Of a stretch of DNA of 64,000 nt, positions 30,758-41,670 are shown one piece after another. The notes under the pieces were generated by a model. That model was not told where the DNA came from, made no database searches, and worked only from the letters and a program-made list of their open reading frames with translations. The DNA is from Corythucha ciliata (taxonomy: Eukaryota > Arthropoda > Insecta > Hemiptera > Tingidae). The stretch is from assembly GCA_038030265.1 (NCBI GenBank), contig CM075937.1:9114001-9178000 (forward strand). The letters run 5' to 3'. A program made the position numbers and the translations under genes. How positions within the stretch are numbered: the stretch's first letter is position 1; the number at the start of each line of letters is the position of its first letter.

Positions 30758-31319
30758 AATGTAAATCGTTCAGCGACTGTCTCAGAAAACATTTCAAGTC
30801 CGCAACATCTGTAGAAGGATCCAGTCTTGAAACGAATATCCAGAATAATTTAGTTCAGTTCGAAGAGCCACCTCTTCTTCCGATGAATCCAGCGCGTTGA
30901 CTTCCCCTCAGTCGAGCCCTCAGCTCACCTCCAGAGGCCTGAGGGTGACCGCTGCCCAGAACGATCATCAGTGAATGACAGAATAACTGGACCAGAATCA
31001 GGACCTTGGTCGATATCGCGAGAGACCTTTCCATTACCACGCCGAGGACGGGTTTTAACAAAGCGGAAGCCGTCTTTCTCAACGCTTTGATCATCAACAA
31101 CTGATCGAGCTCGCGGAGAGGCATCTCCAGACGCATGCGCCCCAAAATCCGAAACATCTCCAGAACCGGGAGAAGCACCGTCATTCCCCCGACTACAATG
31201 GGAGGTCTCATCACCATATTATATAAGAAAATTAGGAAATTAGGCGAATGGAATAAGTGGGGGGGGGGGAGAACACATTTTACCGCCAACCCCGTCACAG
31301 AGGCCTAAAACCGCCCCTG
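30758..31319. other. Unassigned, ends in an orphan hAT-like terminus
   Basis: Broken coding-like sequence continues to about 31200, followed by a G-run (31260-31269) and ACCGCCCCTG ending at 31319, an inverse CAGGGGCGG terminus. No partner was found. Confidence 0.4.
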
Positions 31320-31640
31320 TGTATACATTTTCTCAGTATTGGCCGGGGCGTCACACCGCAAAACCACTAAGTTATGCGTTTTTTCAATATCAGCCGCGAA
31401 TGAACACGTTTCCTCTATTTTAGCAGGTGCCTAATTTACGTTTTACCTCAATGTTAGGAGCAAAAGAGAGTTTTTGTTTTTTTCTTTTAATTTCACCAGC
31501 GAGCCTGCAAACGAGCTCTTTTTCTCATTTTTATAGCCGTGCATTTGCTCTTTTATCCGTAAACTAGCGGGTTTTTCTAACATTTTAGCCGGAAACCAAC
31601 GCTTTTTCTCAATGTTAGTGGCGAATTAAACGATTTTCCG
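31320..31640. repeat. Degenerate short-unit array, family 1, forward
   Basis: About nine forward units. Family 2-type words (GGAGCAATTTCACGAAGTTG) follow at 31670-31840. Confidence 0.65.
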
Positions 31641-31840
31641 TAGCTGTAAGCGTATAATAGCGGTGCTGGCACGTCACAAAACAATTTCACGGATTTTAAG
31701 CTCAATCGGAGTTACCAGTTTGACGGGTGGAGCAATTTCACGAAGTTGAGCTAATTCCAAATCAATTTTTTTCGGCGTTTGGCTCACTAAAAAAAACCAT
31801 GTTCGAATCGGACCCACTTTGCAAATTTCGAGACATTAAT

Positions 31841-33218
31841 TTTTGATTAGCCAAAGCACGCTCCACTCCCCCTCCCCCGTCGGTGCAAGCAACCGTGGTG
31901 TGATCCCCCAGGACAGCACACAGACATAAAACGATGTTGGCATGTGGCACGCGTGGCTTGTCCAACAAATGCTCACTGTATAGCCATAACTCATCTCAAT
32001 CTCATAATTTAACAGTTCGGGGCTGTGTTTCAAACTTTTTTTTTTCTTTCCTTTTTTTTACGAGCTCTCGTTGCATAATATTATAGACAGGTTAAAACGA
32101 GTCATCATCCTGACACCTGTTGGGCGGTCGCGATGATAGAGTGTGTGAGGCTATGGAAGGGGGGGGGGGTTGAGAGTACAGAAAAGATGAGACAATCCGT
32201 ATACGCTTCAACATTGTTCGCGAAGGGCACGTTTAACGCGCTAATTGGGATGTCTCAACTTTGAGACACTTTGTCTTTGCGTATGAGCGCATTTGAGAAC
32301 CGTTTAGCTTTTCTGATACTTCTTTCTTTTTTTTGTGAGTATTCCCAACGGCACACACACTCACACGGAGAGCGTCCGTCCTTGGCGCATAATCGAAACA
32401 GGGAAGTTATAATGAATGATTCGAAAAAGATTGACCCACTATAATTTAGACGCATTCTCGTGATTTCCTCCTGAATAAATAGAAATAAACTTCTTTTTTT
32501 TTCTATTTCGATCTCTTCCTCGTTCGCCTCAGGTTATCAATTCGTAATTGGGGGACGGCTAGTCGTCTTGCGTTCCAAAGCATAATCGTACCGAACGAAT
32601 ATGTCCTTCTGAGGAGGCATCATTATGACTGGAGGCCTTCCCAAGCTCGCTTTATATAGGAAACGCGATTTTTTTTCAAATACTAAAAAGGGCCTATGGA
32701 ATCTATATATTACGCAATTTACATTAACTAACAGCTATTTATGGGATTCACGGAACAGTGTCATCGATCGAACTGGGTCTGTTTGATTTCTCTGCATAGG
32801 AGCCCCTCGGTAGTTTTAGAATCTCGAATCTCACCGTTTGTAAAATATTTAAGAGGAAAAGAGTGAACGAAATAAAGTAAAAAACTCTGTTACGAGTGTT
32901 AAAGTGAACGACTTTCTTACTCAATGGTCACCTTGGTCACCATTGAACTTTGCAAAATAAACAAGCCGGTCCACACCGGGCCGGGGGGACACGTGAAGAC
33001 TCTGAAAATTGACTTTGAGTTATGAGGGGAGGCGTTTGTTTTGGAGGACAAAACCAAAATTAAGAACTGGTTTGTTTATTCCAGTATTTTTTTTTTTAAT
33101 TTTAAGGGTAGTGGGGCGTGTCAGTCCGGTAATTTTTACCCTCCAGTTTCACGACTATATATACCAAGTGAGAAAGACGATTAGGACATTGTAAACCGAA
33201 GCGTCAGCAATAATCAAC
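31841..33218. other. Intergenic and promoter region of the cuticular gene at 33219
   Basis: A G-run near 32160, T-runs and no recognised gene. The last 65 bp form the core promoter and 5' UTR. Confidence 0.5.
33156..33163 (+). promoter_or_regulatory. TATA box of cuticular gene at 33219
   Basis: TATATATA, 63 bp before the ATG, the same arrangement as in the other cuticular genes here. Confidence 0.7.
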
Positions 33219-33900
33219 ATGTACAAGCTCGTGAGTGCTTTGGATTGGAATTAATACTAAGGGAGTTTGGTGTTTTTAACGCGTTTTTTTGTTTTTTTAT
33301 GTTTCATAGATCGTCCTTCCTCTCTTCTTCGCCGCCGCCTCCGCCGGTGGTCTGATCGCTTCCGCTCCACTCGCCTACAGCAGCTACGGCGCTGCTCCCC
33401 TCGCCTACGGCGCTTCCTACGGCTACGCTAGCCACGCCGCTCCTCTCGCCTACGGCACCTCGTACGGCTACGCCAGCCACGCCGCTCCCATCACCACCTA
33501 CGCCGCCGCCCCAGCCATCGCTCACGTCGCCCACGCCCCAGCTGTGGCCGTCGCTCATGCTCCCATCTCCACCTCCTATGCCAACACCTACAGAACTGTG
33601 AACAAAGCCGTCGCCTACACCGCACCAGTGGCCACCGTCGCTCACGCTCCCCTTGCCGTCGCTCACGCTCCCGCCGTCGCCACCACCTACGCCGCTGCTC
33701 CAGCCATCGCCACCGTTGCTCATGCTCCAGCCTACGGCTACTCCGGTCTCGGCTACTCCAACCTCGGTTACTCCGGCCTTGGCTACTCCGGCCTCGGCTA
33801 CGCTCGTAACTACGGCTACTCCGGCCTCGGTTACTCCGGCCTCGACTACTCCGGCCTTGGCTACTCCGGTCTTGGTTACAGTGGCCTCGTCCACCACTAA
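33219..33900 (+). CDS. Cuticular protein, Gly-Tyr-Ser-Gly-Leu tail, two exons
   Basis: The coding sequence is 33219-33230 joined to 33310-33900, giving 200 residues. Exon 1 encodes MYKL before GTGAGT; the acceptor is GTTTCATAG ending at 33309. The signal peptide ends FFAAASAG. Then come [24 protein letters not shown] repeats, [12 protein letters not shown] stretches, one [20 protein letters not shown] block at about residues 90-109, and a long C-terminal run of [10 protein letters not shown] pentapeptides ending VHH. It is a predicted secreted structural cuticle component; the aromatic Tyr-rich tail could take part in cross-linking, which is an inference. AATAAA lies about 20 bp after the stop (33919). 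Confidence 0.92.
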
Positions 33901-35160
33901 AAGTCTGACTTAAGTTAAATAAAGTAACTTTATTTAGTTTAAACCTCTAAAAAAAAAATTCTTCTTAAAATCCCCTTATCACCCTTTCATTTCCTCTTTT
34001 CGCCCCTCTTTCTCTTCCATTCACATCAGCGTGACATTGCCAATGACTTTGACATTGAGGAGGAGAAAAAACCCCCGAAACTAAAGGCAAAGAATGCGTC
34101 TATGAGTGAAGGTGTTTACAAGCAGATCTTTTGTATTATTTGTGTCGAAGTAAGGCGACACACGATCTAAAGAGGAAACGGAACGAGGGCGTTTCAAAGG
34201 ACGGAAAATACATTCACTCTCTCTCTCTCTCTCGCTCTTTTCAAGAAAATCATTCCTCCGTGGATAACTTTTTCAATAATTCCAGCGGTGATCTTTAAAA
34301 ATCTTATTATTTTGAAGATTTTTCGTCATTAATTCAAGTGTTTATATTAACATTTTAGTTAATGTACTCGGGAAAATTATTTTTTTTCATAAAACGTTCA
34401 ATTAACATTTCACCGTCATCGTGACTAGGTCGCAAAAGAAATCTCCGACGGGCGGTGATTAATAATTTGAAAGGCCGTTTGGTTCATTAAATAAATACTG
34501 CGGAGCGATTTAATTTGAAACCGCGTGAATCACAAAGCATGTGAGGGCACTCACTAATAGGTGCAGGCTATGTGTGTATAGTCAAGGATGGCGTGATACA
34601 CTTATTTTTTTTTTTTTCCATTGGAGCAAATCTTAATGCGACTATAATAATGCCCCCCAAAAGGGTTTGAAAGCTGTGGGACGGCAGTGGTGGAACGTGA
34701 AAAGATTCGAGAGTCAAAAAGAAGGTCTCGCGGTGTCGGAACTGCGCTTTCTTCAGCCACGCACGTCACAGGCTCCTTTGGAGAGATCGTCTCCGATTTG
34801 CGGACCAATTTGTCGGGGGTCCTATATGGGTCGGTGGTGACGACGAGCCAAAAGGCCAAAACACTAAAAACTGTGAGAATTGAAGCCGCAGAAGAGATTC
34901 CATTCTTGGAACTGGCGCAGTGCAGGATCCTAGGGTGTCATTTTGTTGCCCGGGACGAGTGTCATGGTGGTTGCCCCCCACCCGCCAATCATTATCACTG
35001 CAAATAACAAAAATTTCGCCGGTTTTCTGGTCGTTGAGTACCATAATTTCACGTGTTTAGCTCATTGCTAGGTCGTGAGAGTGGAGAAGGGGAGGGTCAC
35101 TGGGTCATTCAGGCCGTGAAATTGCAAATATCGTGTATTTTAATCAACTGCACACGCCGA
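33901..35160. other. Intergenic
   Basis: The 3' UTR of the cuticular gene, (CT)n near 34218-34234, and a 106-codon frame at 34687-35007 without recognisable similarity. No transposon ends are seen. Confidence 0.45.
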
Positions 35161-37330
35161 GTAGTCGGTTTTATCGCGGAAACTCACGGTTTTTCTCATT
35201 TTACACAATTCACGGATTATGAAAAATCAATTTTTTTAGGGTTTTTAGCCGCTAAAACAACAAACTCGAATTCGGCATTCGCGGAACAGCTCCGAGAACC
35301 ACGAATTTTTGGCATACCAGCCCCTAAATGGCCAAAATTCAGGGGTTTTCCTCCATTTTCAAGGACAGAAACGGAAAAATAGATAGTTTTTCTTTTTATA
35401 CACGAGGATTGGCGCAATTTACGGGCTTTCTCATTTTTTTTTAATACACGGAACCAACAAAATTGTGAAATCCCACGGTTGTCCCACGGGAATTTCCCAA
35501 ATTTTATGCCCGAAAAAGTCAAAGTTGTCAACTTGTTTTAGAATTTCAGCCACAAAATGGCCAACTCGCTGTTCAATTAAATTCCGCCCGCCTGTAAAGC
35601 AGCAACTTGGAATTTTTCATCAATGTCAGCCACGAATTTGAGCCTTTACTGCACTTTGCTGGCGAATTAGTGATTTTACACAAATTATTTGGCCGCGAGT
35701 TAGCGATTTAAGCAATTTTAATAGCTAGGTAGCGTTTATATCCTGTGAATCAGCGATTTTCTCAATTATAGCGGCAAATTATAGCAATATTTTTCCATTT
35801 TGCAGTGAATTGGCGCTTTTTCCAAATGTCAGGTCAAAATTATCGTTTTTCTCAATTTAAGCCGCGCTAATAATTATTGATTCTCTCTATATTAGCCCAG
35901 CATTAGTAATTTCTTTCAACATTTTGCTATTCATTAGCGCATTTTATCAGTTTTAGCCGCGAAACCACAAATTTGTATTTTTTCAAATTTACCAATGAAT
36001 TAGTAGAGCTTTTACTTCACAGTATCTGCTAATTAGCGTTTTCCGCAATTTCAGCTGCGAATCAGCGATTTCTCAATTTAAGCTTGCGTTCAGATTGAGT
36101 AGAAAATTAGCGCTTTTCTTAGTTTTGATCAAGCAGATTAATTATTTTCTCAATATTAGCCGCAATTTAGCAGGTTTTAACCTTTTTGCCCCACATTAGC
36201 CTTTTTTTTTTTACTTTTAGCAACTTATTAGGTCATTTTATCAGTATTAGCAACGAGTCAGAGCTTTTACTATACTTTATCTGTGATTTAGTGATTTTCC
36301 GATATCTAAGCTCCGAATTAGCGATTTTTTTTTTTTTTTTTAAGCGGTGAATTACCTTTTTTTCTCAGTTGGTGCTGAAAATTGTGTTTTTCTTAATTTT
36401 AGCCACACTAATTATTAATTTTCTCCATATTTAGCCGCAAATTAACGTTTAAAAAAAAAAAACATTTTAACCCTCCATTAGCGGGTGCCTTCATAAGAGC
36501 CTGGATTTTAAGTTTTCTCAAATTTTAGCTGCGAATCAGTGTTTTTTTTTCAATTTCAGCCGTGATTTTTCGCATTGGCATCCACGAATTTACGTCTTAT
36601 CCACACTCCATCCTCGAATTAGCGCTTTTTCTTTATTTCATCCACGATTAAGCGACTTTTCTGAATTAATTAGCGATTCTCTTCAATGTTGACCACGAGT
36701 AGCTTTAGTCCTCACATTAGCCCCGCACTGTAGCTCACTTTTTTTTTCTTCATTAGCGATTTTTAGATTTGATCCGTGATTTAATTGGTGATTTTTCTTG
36801 ATTTTGGCTGTGAATTAGCGCTTTTCCAATTTTAGCCGCTAACTATTGCTTTTACTGAATTTCATCACGGAATTAGCAAATTTCGCTGAATTTAAACAGC
36901 TATAATTAGCAAATTTTTACATTTAGTTAGAGCTTTTATCCCCGAATCAGCGATTTTTCATTATTTTAACCGTGAATTAGAGATTTTTCCACATTTTAGC
37001 TTAAAATTAGCGCTTTCTTCCTGTTTTGGCATTGAATTACCCCTACATCTCAGTTCTTGTTGAAAAATAGCGGTTTTCTGAATTAGAGCCACGCTAATTA
37101 GTTATTTTCTCAATATTTAACCACAAATTAACGTTTTTAGTCCCGCATTTGCTTTTTTTTCACTTTCAGCTATTAATTTGCGCGTGTCCTTCGCAGTGGC
37201 CTCGAATTTTAGTTTTCTCAATTTTAGCCGCTAATCGGTGTTTTTTTTTTGTTTTTTTTTTTTCAATTTCAGCCATGATCCGCGAATCAGTGATTTTTTG
37301 CTTTGGCATCCACGAATTTACGCTTTATCC
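35160..37330. repeat. Degenerate short-unit arrays, family 2-like then family 1, forward
   Basis: Family 1 units in forward orientation dominate from about 35600 to 37330 (roughly 55 copies). The first 400 bp have looser units. A T-run lies near 36324. Confidence 0.75.
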
Positions 37331-37571
37331 ACACTCCAGGTGCAAAATACGCTTAATATGCGTTTGTAATTTTATTGAAAAGTGTTTGATGGTATTATGG
37401 GAATGAAATGAAAAACGATCGATGGTAACATAAAGGCGTTTCTTAAAATGTATTAGTGAATTAGAAACGGTCTTGTTAAAATCAGAGAGAGAGAAGCTAA
37501 ACAAAGTCGAGAGACGCGAAGTAACAAAACATTAAAAAGGATCAGAACAACCAATAACACCTAAATCTAAG

Positions 37572-40286
37572 TCACATAATCTCCTCAATATCGCTGTCCA
37601 TGAATAAATCGAAGTCCGGGTCTTCTGGTTCGTCATTCTCCGGAGTCCTAACGAAAACTTCATCGCCAATAACATCGAGTTCCATTACGATGTTTTCTGC
37701 TGCTTCCTCAGTCCCGGCTTCTTGAAGAGATGCTAAGACGTTGAAGACCTCCGAGTAGTACATGAGGAGAGGATTTTCCTCCCACTTTTCCCCGAAGTGC
37801 AACTTTAGAAGCCTCAGAACGTCAGACAATTTTGCTTTCTTAACTTCAATACCTTTAATTACTTTTTCCAATTTTACGTTTCGTATGGATTTTTTTGGAC
37901 GCGTTACACTTTTTGGGGCTACTGCTTGAAAATTGTAAAATGGTTCTCCTTGCACCAGTACGTTTCGGGTAGCCCCTTTAGTTAAGACAATTTTTTTTAG
38001 ACTTTTGAAATTTAAAGTACCACGACGAAACTGCTTTCAGTACTTTGTCGCTTTCTTTTTTCCAATCGTAAACGTCGCAGCCTTCACCAAGATGAATGAC
38101 GGTGGTGTATTTATCAAATTTTTCCAAGTACGACTGAGGGTTTGGAATGACGGTTAAGGTTTTCAATTCCCTCTCCAAATGAGGAAGTTTCATGAGTCAG
38201 AACTTATTCATAAATTTATTTTTTAAGGTTTATTTATGCTAAAATAGAGCATAAATCGTGATCCGTTCGTAGAACAACCCAACAGTTAATAAATACGCAA
38301 TTTTTGAAGTTTTAGGTCATTTCAAACAAGCCAGCTAGCATGTTTGTGTCATATGCGCCTTCCGAAAAAAAATCCGCCTGTAACGTTGCTGTTGGAGAGC
38401 GGTTTGTTGTGTTTCTTTGCCTTATTTTCTACTAGAGCTCTCCGATAATAAAATAATGGATAATAAACAGATGAGCTATTTAGAGGCATGAAAAGTACAG
38501 AGAATACAACGGATATTACGTAGCGGAAAATGTTCGTTTTGGCGGGATTTCAAATATGCCAACTTTTGTTAGTAAAAAAAAAATATTCCCGAAGGGTTTT
38601 AAATTTTCATTTATCTATTTACATGGAAAGATTGATATGGCTAATCGAAAAAAAATATTTTTGGAAAATGTGAAACTTCCTCATTACCAAACACTCTGTC
38701 CGGTGGTATGTAAGAATGACCAACAATCGGGAAATAAATGAGAATTTTTGTTACATTTGCTGGGGCTTTATGGATGAGCCAATAATTTAGCATAAATATC
38801 ACCGTTGTGTTCTTGTTCTGGCCTCCGCAGCCATCAGAGAATAACTTTATGACCGTCTTGCCCTCGAAGTTTGAGTTACATAGTCTATGATACAAAGCCG
38901 ACGCTATCTGAATGGAACCTTTCGCAAATTGGTCCTCTGTCCACACGTAGCTGAACGTATTTGAAATAGTTCTGGGTACCGTCGATACCCCTTCGCAAAT
39001 GGTGAAGTTATATAGGTACAGCTGACGTCTATAGTAAGCTTCCTGATCCGGTATTTTTGGAAATGGTAGATTTTTTTGGCAGTCATAGCTAAAAATCAAC
39101 TCGTTTGATTCAGCTTGTCTCAGTTTATCAAAAAACACCGAAGCCTTTTTTTTGTGACTGATCAAATCTGCTTGTAACTGTTTCTTTTTTTCTATGTCTG
39201 TCTCTTCAGAAATGTGAATTTCAAGCCGCATACATGCAGAGCATCCATCAGTATATGGAGCGGCGAATCCAATATTGAAATTTTCATTGAATACTTTACG
39301 AAAATATTCATAATTGACGTTGAATGTTGTATTTGGACTGACCTTTTTTAAGATGAATGGAGGTCCGATGTCTTCCGGTAGGGGGTTGGGTGATAGCTCG
39401 GCGTCATCATTGGGTAGCAAAGGCAGTAGTTCAACTGATTGGTCGTTGTCTTCAGGAATATTTCGCTGCCCCTTCTCAGCTAGGTACATTCTCCAAAGTT
39501 TTCTGCATGACAGGTCGCTGTCAAGATACTGCCTCATTTTGATTTTTCCCCGGCAGTAATGACTTTGAAGAGGTTTAAACTGTTTGATGAAGTCTATTAT
39601 TGACGCTACTTTGGAAGCTGTTAGCTCAACATGTCGAGCTCCACCCCTTGTCTCAGGCGGGGTTAAGCCAGTTTCCAACTTTTTTTTGCAGATGCGGCGA
39701 ATGCGGTCCTTTTTCTCGTTTAAAATCTCCAAGAAGGCAGACTGGCAAACCTTAACGTTGTCCACAACACCCGCACGTCTTCTTGGCAAGAAATGAGTTA
39801 CAGCCATGTCTCGTTGTCACAATATTCCATCAGATTCATCATCCAGAGGAAGTTTCCGGCGCCTTTTGGCTGATGAAATAACGCTGTGTTGCAGTATAAA
39901 TTGTTTCTTTGGTCCCAATGATGTCGCATCTTTATAATATGCTTTGTGAATTCTTCTAACATCCTGCAAAGACAGGCTGCTGCATTTGAAGGAGCTATTT
40001 TCCTTGTGCTGACAACTTGGTTTTGACGGGAGACATTTTGGCTTGTGCCTGGTATAAAAAGAAAACTCTATCAGATTCCAGAATTCAAGGAACAGTTATT
40101 ACGAAAGATTGACCAAATACTCAAGTTAAATAAACGCGACAGAAAGAAATTGAATTGATGTGAAACCCGAAAGACTTACCGTGCTCTTTTAGCGATGTTT
40201 CGCTTCCACATTTCTGGCTGCCGCGGTGGCTTTCTTGATTTTTCACGCGATGTTTTGGTCAGAAACTCATTATTCGATTCCTCCAT
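37572..40286 (-). pseudogene. DUF7869-like gene, decayed (possible DDE-type transposase)
   Basis: Exon 1 (40180-40286) starts MEESNNEFLTKTSREKSRKP and ends at GTAAGT. After a 131-nt intron, exon 2 starts at 40048 with a Cys/His-containing segment. The main body carries SYDCQKNLPFPKIPDQ, the motif FSDGCGGQNKN, and GHSYIPPDRVFG near 38690, as in the large invertebrate family I know as DUF7869. Downstream parts encode DKYTTVIHLGEGCDVYDWKK and, in another frame, LVQGEPFYN-type sequence and an acidic C-terminus. Breaks are an in-frame TGA at 39817-39819, a 507-bp TIR element after VFG, and a one-base shift in an A-run near 37990. Spaced Asp and Glu residues hint at an RNase H-like transposase; the function is not established. 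Confidence 0.7.
38180..38686. mobile_element. 507-bp MITE-like insertion in the DUF7869-like gene
   Basis: The left end TGAGGAAGTTTCA (38180-38192) is matched by its exact inverse at 38671-38683. CCAAA stands directly outside on both sides (38175-38179 and 38687-38691), with three extra bases (TTA) before the right copy. The insertion falls immediately after the codons for PPDRVFG. Removing it with one CCAAA does not restore the frame, so a further small deletion or shift is present. An unusual intron is the alternative. Confidence 0.55.
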
Positions 40287-41060
40287 GACTACTACTAAGA
40301 AGGCACTGAATAATATTAGGATATTATGTACGTTTCACAGGGCTCTATAAGAGTTGAAGAACTAGGAAAGTGCTTTTATCCAGCGAATAAACTGTCTCCG
40401 CGCGCGCTATATGCTTAGATCAGCATCATGACGATCCATGCCCGTTGTTCTATTCCCCCACCTACTGCGATATTCTGACCAACCAAACACGCGAAATGCG
40501 TAAAAGTGATGAAAAACATATTTTAATGCCAACATAAAGAGCCGTACAACAAGAATCGTAAAATTTAGCGCCCTTTGCTTCTGTACGCACCTGGACTTCA
40601 TATTACTTATAGGGTTTTAGCGGCTTTTGAAGCGGGAACGTTTTTAGCGCGTTTTGCACCACAAGAATCCCAGGATATGGCGCTTTTTGGCACAGGGAGT
40701 GAACTTTAACTCGTTTTTTCGAGGGTTTTTAAAGCTCTTAGCAACTAGATACCAAGGCAGGCTTAAAACCACTGACATTCTGAATCCAACGATATACCAA
40801 ACTCATTTTTTTCAATAAAATGGATTTAGCGCACTTTGCAAATAGCCGACTCATTTAGAAATGGACGAATCCGCGCATCATGGGGTTTCTCGACAAATAG
40901 AACCAGAAATTGTTTTTCAATCAGAAGAGTCGATGAAGATATTCAAATGATTTTTATAAGTAAAAAAATTCATTTTATTTCACTTTTGCCGGTTAGTTTC
41001 AGGGTATGCACCACGTCCTGCCATCCTGAATTCCTGGCGATACAAATCTCTCTGCCACAA
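40287..41060. other. Unassigned sequence upstream of the DUF7869-like gene
   Basis: Words of the type AGCGCGTTTTGCACC (40649-40663) are the inverse of GGTGCAAAATACGC at 37338-37351, on the far side of the gene. These could be degraded termini of an element carrying the gene, but no target duplication was found. Confidence 0.4.
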
Positions 41061-41202
41061 ATGTCAACACAAAATTCCCAAAAATCCTGAGAACGGACTG
41101 GCGCACATGGAAACTTGTTTCTCAACTCTACTCGATGTTGAGAAACAAGTTTCCATGTACGTACGTCCATCCTCGGGATTTTTGGGAATTTTGTGTTAAC
41201 AT
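41061..41202. repeat. 142-bp hairpin with imperfect arms
   Basis: ATGTCAACACAAAATTCCC at 41061 returns inverted at 41184-41202, and ACATGGAAACTTGTTTCTCA appears in the inner arms. Arms are about 65 bp with a loop of about 10 bases. It is the same length as the foldback element at 5581-5722 but unrelated in sequence. Confidence 0.7.
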
Positions 41203-41670
41203 TAAATGAAATAGCGAAAGATTTTCTGCCGGGGTGCCTTGATAATGGGGCGAAGTATTGTTTTTCACCTTTCGTTAACTTTACAGAACAGGCCAGGCTC
41301 CCTATTTGAATCTCCGCCTTATTTGGGAAAAAACAACAGTGATGAAATGAAAACTAGCGTCTTTCTTGGCAGGGCAACCTGAGGGGACACCACAGTGGAT
41401 CTTATAGGTCGATGGTAGGAGATAGTTTCTTCTGGGCTTCCCTACCCGTTTAATTAGAAAAAAAAAAAAGCTTTTGCCGCGTTACTTATCTTTTTTCAAT
41501 GCTACCAACACGGGCTAAGCCCGTCCTAAAAGTGTAATTATTTCTGAGGAAAACATTTTCTGTTTTTGGACAGAAAATCCTAAATAGAAGGCATCAACGA
41601 TAAACCGGAAATTTAAGTTTTTGACGGGTTCTGACCCTTTCTGTGAAAATAAAGTTTCTGGGGAACAATA

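Noticed and set aside
30855..31298. 147-codon minus-strand frame
   Set aside because: Hydrophobic and low in information, and opposite another coding-like frame; no motif seen.
33304..33897. 197-codon minus-strand frame over the cuticular gene
   Set aside because: It is an antisense shadow of the [10 protein letters not shown] repeats with no start context or domain.
34687..35007. 106-codon frame as a gene
   Set aside because: No recognisable domain, signal, splice context or promoter; chance length for this composition.
37338..40663. GGTGCAAAATACGC and its inverse as proven TIRs of the DUF7869-like gene
   Set aside because: Only 12 of 14 bases match and no target duplication could be found; kept as a candidate only.
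41061..41202. Hairpin as a microRNA precursor
   Set aside because: Arms of about 65 bp with long perfect blocks and a transposon-rich setting fit a foldback element better; no expression evidence.
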